Origin: Patiria miniata
Taxonomy: Eukaryota > Echinodermata > Asteroidea > Valvatida > Asterinidae
Length of the DNA: 64,000 bases
Direction: 5' to 3'
Assembly (NCBI RefSeq): GCF_015706575.1
Contig: NW_024037063.1
Span: 18,600,927-18,664,926, forward strand
Positions 9,441-21,500 of this stretch are shown one piece after another. The translations under genes were made by a program, and so were the position numbers. Each line of letters opens with the position of its first letter. Position 1 is the first letter of the stretch. A model generated the notes under the pieces. It made no database searches. It was not told the DNA's origin and was given only the letters and a program-made list of their open reading frames with translations.

Positions 9441-9599
9441 GTGGAGAGTTACATGGAACAAGTTCGGCATTTGGCGGAGGAGCGAGATGCGTTGACCCAG
9501 GAATTCGAAATGGAGAACGAACAACTGAGGAAAGATTTGGACAAAATCCGCGAAGAGATTGCAGATAACAAGAGAGAAGTGGCTCAGCTGCTGATTCAG
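9441..9599 (+). CDS. Coiled-coil gene exon 1 (first visible)
   Basis: 53 codons, phase 0 at both ends, after a T8-AG acceptor and before GTAAAA. It reads VESYMEQVRHLAEERD at the start and KREVAQLLIQ at the end, a classic heptad-rich helix. The acceptor shows it is internal or follows a 5' non-coding exon; an internal Met (residue 5) could be a start if so. Confidence 0.85.
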
Positions 9600-12500
9600 G
9601 TAAAAGAAGAGACTAGGCAAGTCTAGTAGAGATGGTCCCAGAGGGCATAAACATTCAAAATGGCTTTTCACTGGAAGTCTTTTCATGAATCTGGTCTGCA
9701 AACTTAGCCGGATTTAGCCCATTCATTGGTGTTACAGGTAATCCTATATGACAGCACTGCTCGGCTCCCGTCAGCAGCCTACAGCCAGTCTTAGTCACAA
9801 GTGACAGTCAGTCAGTCAGTCAGTGAGATATTTCCACGGTCATATTTACTTGTTTCTAGTGCTGATATCTTAGATATATATGTTAACCCTAACCTTCCCA
9901 AATCCTCCTAAATGCTCGTTGCAAAATGGAGGATTTTGCAGAATTGAGGCTACATGGCAAAAATGTGTGGCTGATTTTGGAGGATGCACTGTGTCAGGGT
10001 CTTAGGCTGGACCTTTTTTTGTTTATGCTCAGCCGTGCATACATTTAGGCCTAGATTATACTTGAAATCCTCCGCACTGCTCCAGGATGTCACTGCCTCA
10101 ACATATTGACAGTGATTGCTAGAGGATTTTGCAGGATTGAGGCAGTGGTCACCCCTCCAAGGACCACATTCAAGAAATAACGGAAGATTTTGCAGGCTTG
10201 AGGCTGTATGCAGTTTTTACATGGAGGCAGTTGTAGGATTTTGCAGGATTGAGGTTGCATCCTCAGCAAAAATGCCTGGGGAGTTAGGGTTAATGAATGT
10301 CCTCTTTAAAAAAAACAAATGTAGAAAGTACATGTAAGTAAATGTCTACAAAGCAATATTCCTATGTTGGATACTACATGTAAATTGCAAAGGAATTGAA
10401 TTTCTTCAAATTGAAAATGATTGTTGCACATTTAAACACATTTCTTTTCTTTATAAAATTGAACAAAGAAATTGACTGGAGCGGGGTTTGAACCTGTGAC
10501 CTCCGGATTGCCGTTCCGGTGCTCTACCAACTGAGCTATCCAGCCCTATGTTGGCAGTTCCCAATTTGTCATTGTCTTTGTTCAATATTTTGGTCAGAAT
10601 TCCTTGTCGCAATATCTGGCTAACCAGTTGCTTTAGAAATGATTTACGTTCAAGTTGGGCTCATGACAAGCTGGATTTAATCTAATTGATTGATTTCTTA
10701 TTCCACCTGCTGTGTGGATTTCAGGAAGGGTTTATGGACCTTGCTGACAGTACACCCGGTGAAGCAATCGCTTACTTGCTGGTGGAAAGAACAAGAACCA
10801 TGGATGAGCTGAGAGAGGCCAAACGAAAAGCGGCCAGCAGCCCTGGCGCGGCGATTACAACCAGCAAACAGGTTAGTCTAACAAAAAACGTGTTTCCATT
10901 GGACTTTTTCTTCTGTTGTAAACTTACCGTGACTCACTTTAAAAATGTCCTTTGTGTAATTCTTGTACCTATTCCCACTTGGACTTTTATGGTACTGTGG
11001 TAGCAATATAGTGCATGCAAATTGATGTCAAAATTGCGTGAGATTTTTCAAGAATACAGTACATCCAGGCACCATGTATACAAATTTGAAGCCTTCGTCT
11101 TAAATATTACTTTTGCTGTAATTTTCAGAAATTGATTCGGGGGGGGGGGGGGGGGGATAGGTAGTATTTTATAGCAAATATTGTTTATACACTGACTTAT
11201 TTGGAGTTGCATGTTAGTAGATGCTAGAAAAACAGTCATATTCCTGTAGTCTGGTTCCCTGGCCCCACTTTAGATGAAACGGAGCAATTTATAGACGTCG
11301 GGGAATTGTAAGGTCAGGGAACCACTCTAGCTGGCTTGTACCTGTTCATACATACTACTGTACACACCATACAGTAGGTGTGTAATCAATTGCAAAAAAA
11401 TGCGGACAAACTAAATTTGGTAAATTGGAGGCAGTATTGGAAAAAAAACAAGTTTTTTCCAATGCTGGTTGGTTGTCCAGCATTGAAAATTCATTCAGAA
11501 AGACCACTTTTCTTGAAAATGACAGCACACCAGGTGCCATGATTTTACAGGATGCTTAAGACTGTCATTCACTAACAGTCCAGTAAGTTATTTAGTAATA
11601 ATTTGATAGTTTTGCAATGTTGTATATTCCCTTTAACTTGTTTGGTGGCTTGTAAAAAACAAGTCCTTCAAACGAAATGCTGCTACAGAAGATGTCATGT
11701 CAGGAAATGTAACATAAATTTGTTTAATCTTTAGCTGAACTTGTAAATTTGCTTTTGAATAAGGAATTTTTTTTCGAGTCTGTGATACTTTTGGAAAGTG
11801 GTTACACTTTCCTCATGAATGCAATGTATGGCTTTGAACCCTGACAGAATCAGGGTGCTTGTGTTCTTGGGCAAGACACTTTACTACAATAGTATGAAAT
11901 ATTACTAAAATATTACTAAATTATTATAAGCACAACAATATTAGTTTTATTTTTCAGATTCTTGCAAATTAAAAAAATAAACAGTTACAGTGGACCTGAT
12001 CTGTAGATTTACATGTAGAATCCTGATGTCAATGTTATCTATGATCGTTATGTTTACTTAACATGTATCTAATGGGCGACCATAAAGTGTGACGCTACCT
12101 AGTGTAAACACGGTCATACACCCACAGATAAACTTGTTATACATTGCCCCTGACATGGGGTATACTGCCACAGTCTATCTGTAGTTGTTGTTGAAATTAA
12201 GTCGAGGGTGTCAAATTCCGCTGTGATATAATCTAAACGTGAAATCGGATACGATGTCAAGTGTCATTATAAAGCTGTGATCGTTCGAAAATGTGTCAAA
12301 GAAGTTTACTTTTTAGTACGAGGTAGAAAGATCAAACTTGATTTGCCGTTTAAAAATTTACTGTATATGTCTGTGCTATTTTCAAGTTTTGCCTTGAAAA
12401 AAACCCAGGTTTCTTCTGTAAATTGATATTTTTTTCAAGCAACACAAAAGTTATTCACTTTTGAATGAGAGATTGACCAAAAATATGGGCCCGCGTTTAG

Positions 12501-15500
12501 ATATTGAATAATTACTTTGCGAAGTTAGAATTATTTGCAAACAGACTTTAATTAAACAGAGATTAAACTTTTCAATTTTATTCGGAATTCTGACTTTTGT
12601 AATTTAATAGGCCGCTCCGAACCCCGTCCTATTTTCTGATTTTTCTTTTTCCAAAATACCAAATCTAATTTTATCTCTGATTAAATTCTCGCAGGGTAGA
12701 CTGGTTCCTGCCTTCTATCAGAATTGTCAATGTAGGGATTGGGGACCAGTCTATGTGTAGGGCGGATCTGTTTTTTCGCAAAAGTCAATATTTAGAGGGT
12801 TTCAGATTCCCAGAATAGAGAGGGAAAAATATTTTTACATTAAAATAAACACACAAATTGCAGGCATGCAATTTTTCCTCGGATCAGCTGATTTTTCTTG
12901 ATTATTTATTCTCATTTCTGTCATGCAATATTGAAAAAACACTGTACAAAATCTTTTTAATTTTGGAATTTCTTCCTTTTTTGTGTGTGAATTTTTTGCA
13001 TGCCTGAAATTGAAAATTAGTTTGGAAAAAGAAATTAAATATGTTGAAGAGCACAGACCATACATCCTTCAATTTCAAGAATTAAGTAGATTTAAGAAAT
13101 ACACCAAATTTATATTTGGATGAAAAGTTGTAGAAAAAAATGTATCAGGCAATTTGCATTAAATTAATTGAACTTTGGATTTTTCTTGAGGTTTGACAAT
13201 TTAGCCTTGTGTCTGCATAATTTTTTTGATTTTTTTGCCTGATTTTTTTTTTAAGAAACAGCTAAGTTTTACACAGTTACATGTAACTGGCTGAATGCAT
13301 GTTTTTGTTTTTATAATTTGTCACATTAAACTAGAAACGTTTTATTGCGGTCAGTGTTTAAGCTCAGTATTGCATGCTGTAAATTTTTTTTTGCTAATGT
13401 GACTGTAGTTAAATCCATAGGCCCTTTCACTCTGTCTGAAAATTCCATGTTGTACCTGAGTCGAACCCAGGGATATTCATGAAGCCCGTTCACACTAGCA
13501 GGAATTCAACACGGGTAAAATGAAGTAAAGTTTGTCAGGAGCCAATTTGGCCCATCAGGCCGGCGTTTATCTCCGGTTTCCGTGTTATGAAACGACTGAG
13601 AATATTTCTATTCCCCCTGGATGGGATGCCAGTCCATCGCAGGTCACTCCCCAGCTAATGCTGGTACCCATTTACAATGTATACTCCTGGGTGGAGAGAG
13701 GCAAGTGGGGGTGAAGTGGCTTGCCCAAGGACACAACCCCTGGATGGGTTGCTAGTCCATCGCAAGTTACTCCATAGCTAATGCCGGTACCCATTTATAC
13801 CCCTGGGTGGAGAGAGGCAAGTGGGGTGAAGTGGGTTGACCAGGGACATAACATACGGCCAGCAGCTGGATTTGAACCCCTGACCCTCTGATCATGAGTC
13901 ACAAACCCTAACCACTGGGCCACACTCCCCATGGGTAAAATTCAACCTCGGTCGGGACCAGGCGTGAGAGGCTCGACCCGGGGTAGAAAATCCAAAATCT
14001 ACGACCATGTTCGATCGGACTCAGTTCTGCTCATGATGGATCACTGTTAATTTCACCCTGGGTAGATGAGACAAGAGTGTGAAAGGGCCTAATGAATGTG
14101 TGTCACTGTTTCGTTTGCATGTTGTCTTCGTTGTTTTAAGGTCCAAGAAGTTCTGGACAAAGAGAGGAAAATAATGGAAGACGAAATGCGGACAGAAAGA
14201 GAGAAAGTCAGGAAGATGAAGGATAGTATTGAACAGGTAAAACACACGTGGAAAAAAAAATGCTTGCCATCCTGAATTTTTATTCACAACAGTTAACATT
14301 CAATTAACTTTCAGTTTCTGTGATGAAACATTCGTTAACCACGAAGCAATTTCTGCAGGTTAATACTCTTACTGATCGTATTCACTTGTAAAATATCTGG
14401 TTGACTTTAACCCAGACACTAACGTCAACGTCACAGAGGTGTAAGTTTTATTAATGAAAATAATAATCATTTATTACAATGATAATACGAAAATTGCACC
14501 TTAGGAAAGCATTCCCATTGACTATTGCCTTTGGAAGACGTTCCCAAAACCCTCCCATAAGAAGATTTGAAAATCCTGCCCCCAAACTTTTTAATAAACT
14601 ATTGTCAACCAAAGGAATTGTGTTATTTGTGACAATAGAATTTGTTTGAAAAATGGTAGTTAAATCATTAGGGAGAAATTAAAATGTTTCCCAAATGATC
14701 AGTGTCTCCCCAGTGTCAAATAATTACAAGTATAAAGTCCCCACCTACATTTATAACCACTTTTTCCATCACACGTCCAGTCAACAGTAAATCACAAGTC
14801 CTTTCATCACAAGTCCAGTCACAAGTACTTTTGGGGACGTATTCTCAATGAAGAACATTTGACAAAAGAATGCTCTGTTAGAAATTCTGACATTAAACTT
14901 GAGAAGACTTGTGAGGACTTGTGATATATTACACTTGTGAGGACTTGTGATAGACTCGTGAGGACTTGTGACAGACTTGGGACAGACTTGTTGTGACAGA
15001 CTTGTGACAAACTTGTGATTGACTTGTGATAGACTTGTGATTGACTAGTGAAGACGCGTGACGGTGTGATATATTAAGCTTGTGAGGACTTGTGATAGAC
15101 TTGTGAGGACTCTTGGCAGACTTGTGACAGACTTTGTGACATTAAACTTGTGATAGACTTGTGATGGACTTGTGATGGACTTGTGATGAACTTGTGATGG
15201 ACATGTGATGGACTTGTGATATTTTTGTGAGAACTTGTGATAGACTTGTGAGGACCTCCAAAATATGACAGTGTTGAGTATTGTTAAAACGTTTCACTTT
15301 AACTTCATAATTGCATATGACATTTTTTTAATTGCTTAATATTCTGTCGAATGTTATTTGTATGCACTCACTTTTCTCTGCATGTCTGCTTTATCTCCCA
15401 CTACCCTGCATGCTATGAACTTTGACCTTTGACCTTTGACCTGTCACCCGTGACCTGTGCTGTGTACCTTTTTGTGTTTGCTGCCCTCACAGATTTATGC

Positions 15501-18500
15501 TAAAGAGCTTAACAGAGTCAAAGCGGTGAGTTCACTAGTTAATTAACATCACCTCTGAAAATCACGAAGGCCTATCATAATATTGTATACTCATTGCTGT
15601 CTAATAGCTTGTGAGAAAATCATTTGTAAGCTATATACTCAGTGTGACTCGAACCTACGACCTCCTGCTTACTAGTGCAGACGTCTCACCACACGACCAC
15701 AGAGCTTGCCAGGGTGGACTGGCTGGTTTGAATCACTGTTTTGTATGGTGAAGTGTTTGAGCTGGAGAATTTATTTATTAGAATCTCTCGGTCTTACGAA
15801 ATTATGCCAGTGTAGAGCAAAAAAATGAACTTAAAAAAAGAGTAGATCATTTGCAGCTATCCAAAAAGTAACTGACCAAATTATTGTTGAAAAGCTTACT
15901 TGGTTTAAAGTTAGTAATGACACTAAACTCCCTGTGAAATGATTCTTTCTGGCATGCTGTCATTTTTAGGAAAACATTAAAAGAAGGTCATTTCCAATGA
16001 TGCACCTTTTTGGAAGTTTCCTTTAGTACGTTTTTAATTTGGCAAAGCCATGAATGTTTGCACGCAAGTGTTGACACAACGCACATGCGCGCGGGGTTGC
16101 TAACATTGTAATTCGTCGGCTCAGTGCGTGACATCGCGTAGCTGCAATCGGCCAAATGAGAATGTGTCCCGGATGCTAATTTCGGGCGCAATTCAAAACA
16201 TGACTCGGCAACTTTTGAATTGAGATCGAGATCCTAGAATATTGTGTTCTCAGAATATACAGCATTCACTGAGCTAAAACTTCATCAGGTAGTAGTTGTT
16301 GAGCACCCCGCATTAGATTTTGAGCACTTTTGTTCAACCAAAAAAAATTAATAATGCACAAATGATGTACTCTACCTTTAAATTAATTCCCCTGATGCAA
16401 ACATTCCATAATGCAGAATAATTTAACCTCCCTTTCCCAGGATAACAAGCTAAAGATAACCAACTTGGAATCCCAGAAACGTCGTCTGGAGCATGACTCA
16501 AGACAGCATCATCAGAAAGCGAGAGACCTGGAGTTTGAGAACGAACGACTCAAGAAATCACTGGAGAGAGAGAAGAAAGAACGGAGGGAGGAGGTGGAGA
16601 AAGCTCAACAGCAGCGTGCAGGTCAGGCGCTCTCTTGTATTTAATGGTTGACCCAGAGGGCCAGCGTAGTACACAAATATTGACTGCTTCGAGTGGTGTA
16701 GTAAACCTAGCCTCCTGAGGTGATCCATGGACATTCTATTTTCCCGAGGCGAAGCTGTTGGAAAATAGAATGCTCCATGGATCACAGAGGGAGGCTAGTT
16801 TATACTACACCATGACATTAAAGCAGTCAATATTTGTTTTATAACACCTCTCTCACAGATTACGCATAGTATTAAGTGATAACTGAGTAATGTAATGTAA
16901 ATACAATTAAAATGTACTTCAATTCGAATACAAAATTGGTTGAAATTTTACCTGCACTTTTCCAAACTAACCCTTTACGAAATGTTTGAACCTACAGCTC
17001 TGTAGTGCTAGTGCCTCGAGCAATTTGCGCAACTGGCACACCCGTACCCATACATGGATTTATGCGTATAGTTTGGTTGCTACAGGTATAGTACTTTGGT
17101 TGCTACGGGTATAGTACTTTTGGCCGTGCAAAGCAAGATAGCAAAAATAGTGAATGCCATGTGATTCACTCTCGGCCAATCAAGATACAGAATCTGTGGA
17201 TGAGGTGTTATAAAGATCTCTATTTCACTGACTGACTGACTCCCCATGACTTACTGACTGACTATGACTTACTGACTGACTGTCACTTCTGACAATGTGA
17301 CTTGGGCTGGATGCAGAGAACCAGGCAGTGCTGTCGTATAGGATTACCCCGTAGGGATTTACAATTTTAGCTTTTCAAAAAAAAATTATGAAACCTTTGA
17401 GTTTAGGCCTATACAATAAGTTACAGTCAACAAATTTTTTGTGGAGTCTGAAAAAGTCAAGACAACTTTCAGACTAACACAATTTGTAAAATAATTTTGT
17501 TCCCTAGCAACTAAATAGGTTTTGTTATTTTTTGAGGTCCTGAAAGTTGCATTCCCTGTGCTGTTTTTGAGTTTCATCAAAAAAATGTGTTCCTTTTCTA
17601 GCTTTCTATTTTCTAGCAATACGAATGTTATTGACTTTTAACTGAGATGTATACTAATATTGGCTCACGGTTAGCTATTGAATTATGACTAACAGATTTT
17701 AAATAACTTGTGGCCCAAAAATAATGCTGTTTTCATGGGATAGGCTGGTTCCCACCCCACAATCGATATCGATAATGTACATGTACGGACAGGGAGCCAG
17801 TCTGCTCGCAAGGCAGATCTGCTTGTGTCCAAATGAAAAACTTTTTTTTTCAGAGAGTTGCAGATGCCCCCCCCCCCAAAAAAAACCCAACAACAATGGA
17901 TTTTTATTTGGAATAAAAATTGCAAGTTGTAGATTTATTAATAGAACAAAAATTGAACTTGTTGCAGAGCATAGGGAAGGAAGTTTAATGCAGGGTTCTT
18001 GCGGCCTGGGAAAAAACCTGGAAAAATCATGGATTTATTTTTTTCAATTTCCACGCCTGGAATACTTACGGAAATACATCCATAAAAATGACAAAAGTCC
18101 TGGAAAAGTCATGGCATTTTGTAAGGACCAGTTTATTTTCAATGTTAAACTTTGAATTCATTCATCATTTATTATTGGAAATCTGATTTTATCTGAGAAA
18201 TTGCGACAAATTTGCTGCAGCAAGCATTTTGATTTCGAATGGGTCTTGGATTTTCAAAATTTGATCGTGGAAAAAAAATCATGAAAAAGTCGCGGGAATT
18301 TCATTGTCAGAATGGTGCAGGAACGCTGTTAATGTCAGAATTCAACCAAATTTTGTAAATAAGACCATTTGTATGAATTTTTCAGTAGGAACCATATAGC
18401 TACAGTGTTACCTTAGTGCATTGTGTAAAAGGCTTTATAATGCCCCATTATGTCTGCACACATTACAATAGATCCCGATATTCCACTTGATTGAACACTC

Positions 18501-21500
18501 ACAAAACCCACAACAGAAGCAACAGGGCGATACACCACGCATATAATTATGATGGAGCGCATTGCTCAACTAATTACGACGTGAACTGTATGGCGAGTTA
18601 CGCTGATGATCCATTACCTCAGAGCGCGTAGATGACGGTCAATATTGATGAATACTTTATTATGATATTTGGTTGGTACCAGAAAATGCCTGCGGTGTGC
18701 TTGATGGATCTCGTTTTAAATTTGATTCGGAAGGAATTATTATAATGATGGTACGTACAGTGTAAATGTAATGCTGATGACCTGCAGGTAAGTTTAGTGG
18801 GGGAAATTAGGGGCAAAAATTAACAATGCCAAAATACCGTTGTCTAGTTAAAGTCATAATATTATAAGATCATGTGCATTTATACCAAATGTAACTTACC
18901 GAATTATTATCAAAAAGCATACTTGGATTAAAGATTGTACTGGTACTAAACACCCCATGAAATTATATTGTTGAGCTTGCTGTCATTTAGAAGAAATCAA
19001 GAAATGTAGGTGATTTCCAACGATCAGTCAATTGACTGATTTTTGGAAATACAGAGTGCTACTGACGCAATCGTGTTTCGTGATCAAAAGGTTGTGCCAT
19101 GGTTTTTCACTTTTTTTCTTAAAACTGTAATATCCCCTGAGCTGAAACTTCAACAGGTTAGGTTTTGAATATTCTTTGGACTTAAAGTGGTGTTATTAAT
19201 GGAAACGAACAAAATGCATGAAAAGCAAATGATCCTTAAAGGGAATGTACATCATTGGCTTTTGCTGTAATTTTCATAAATGAACTATTTGAGGGGTTAG
19301 TATAATAGATCAAATATTGGTACACTGACATGTTTGAAGTTTTGTGTTCCAAAATGCTGGAAAAACCAAGAAAAACAAAAATGTTCAAGTAGTCTGGTTC
19401 CTTGACTCCACTAAAGATAAAATGGATCAATTCATAGATGCCGGAAAATTGTAAGGTACACGGATCCAGTCTAGCTGGCCTGCACCCGTTCATGAACATG
19501 TAACCAATGGCAAACAAAATTTGGCCAAAAAAAAGTGTAAAGTTGGAGCAGTAGTTGAAAAATGGTTAGGTTTTTCCAACGGTGGTCGGCCGACCACCGT
19601 TGGAAATGTATACAAAAATACCATTTTCTTGAAAATGACTTCACACCAGGTGCCATAATTTTACAGGATGCTTTAGACTGTCATTTACCAACATCCTAGT
19701 AAGGTATTTCGTAAAAACTTGGTAGTTTTATTTTTCGATATTTGCAAATGTTGTATATTCCCTTTAATTTGCACAAGTTTGTAAAATGTTTTTATTTGAA
19801 GCAACAAAATTGCTCAAAATATGAAATAGGGTTTCATAGCAACTAACCTGTTGAATTTGGTACCTCAGGGACTTAAAAAAAAAAAGAGAAAAAATTCACA
19901 AATTTGCAGGCTGCTTTAAAAAAAATCTATCTTCAATGATTGTATTCTTTCGATTGAAACCATGTCAGACGGAACAAATTCACAGGGTTTTGGGACTATC
20001 CCTTGTTACAGTCAGGGATTTAAATTCCACATTTCTAGGTCTGGCTAGCCAATGAAGATTATCAGCTTAGGATTATCAGCTTAATCCTCCGGGGCCTGAA
20101 CCCCAAAATATTTTCCATTGTATTAAACTTTGCATAATGATTGAACAAGTGGAATGTGCTGGCCCACTATAAATTGGGTAGACATTCCCATGCTGAGGCC
20201 TCTGTTCACCATACCATCACGGGCAGGCAGACCACTGACATCACTGACACCAGTTCCTGTATACTCAAGTTAAGCTACCTGGAGTGGGCTCTATTGGCGT
20301 GGCTTTTTCTTTAGGGCTTGGTCAAAAGTGTATGCATGCAGGCGCACTTTGCCAAAATTTGACACGCGCTCAGTGAGAGTGCAATTATCACGACCCATGA
20401 CGTCATGCAGCATGACAATGGCAGCCCAAATTCGTCCGAATTCAACCCGAAATTACAAGATAACTAGACCTCTGAAGGTAATGAATTCAACGGTTTCTTG
20501 ATATTAAGCAGTTATACATTACTTGGGGTGATTTTAAATTGATAAAATATTTTCGATCTTGATTTGATTTTCGGCTCTCTTAGCAACGGACCTCTCCGGC
20601 CATTTTGCATACTTGACTGTGGCGGAGGATACAGTGGAAGTTCAGTATTTCCGCCACATTTATGGGGTTGAAGCCAAGATTACATTGGACTTAATTTTGT
20701 TAAAAACTTACTGCGAGTGATTGTTAGCATTGCATTTTGGTTATTTTTTTTCTGCATAAACTTTACCGTACCATGCTCTCGCAGAATCTTATGAGGGCGC
20801 TCTGCTGTTGATTTCCCACCTGAAACCAGTTGTGGTTGTGGAAAAACGCATCTGATAGAATCTCGCATAGCTAGACCTAGAATCTCACACGCGTAGTCCT
20901 TGTAGGGCTCGTTCAATGACGGCCATCTCTGTAGGAGAACTGCAACTGCGTATTTTACTGCGCATTGCGCAGTGTTGAAAATGTTCCAAACACGCGCGCT
21001 TGTTGCTCGAAATGTGTTCGAAATGCGACGCAGCCAATGCGAGTTGACGCTCAAAATGCCGATGCATGTGGCTGGTCTGTAGGAAATGACGTCATTTGAG
21101 AGAGACCTATAGGCCTCTGGTATACGTGTGATTCGCGGCGGTCAATATTGGTGACCCACACAGGAGTCCGCACGGGACTTTTCAGTGATGTGAAACTAAA
21201 ACAAAGTGATTCTTCGGCAACTCAGTTGGCCCTGTAAAACTCACCGCTGCAGACTGTACATATGGTAAAACTAACAATAAGTCAACAACAGTTTTTGTTT
21301 AGCTCTGGTCGTCTTGCATGAAAGTCTTGCATGAAATCTATGAAAATGATCCCTGCCAGAGCTTAAATATTCGACGCCCAATAATGTGATGGCAATGATA
21401 CATATATGGAACATATTTTTGATGTATACCTAGATTTATAGCGATTTGTAATGAAATACCACATTATCTCAATATAACTGCACATTTTTTGCCTCCATTT

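Noticed and set aside
9354-9701. 115-codon minus-strand frame over exon 1
   Set aside because: Antisense shadow of the coiled-coil exon; no splice or codon support.
10474-10547. A functional tRNA-Ala gene (GGC) on the minus strand
   Set aside because: T stem poorly paired, C at position 33, and enclosed by mobile-type inverted repeats; more likely a tRNA-derived repeat.
17724-18155. 143-codon plus-strand frame
   Set aside because: Crosses the border of a known interspersed repeat and a C10/A8 tract; no coding signal.
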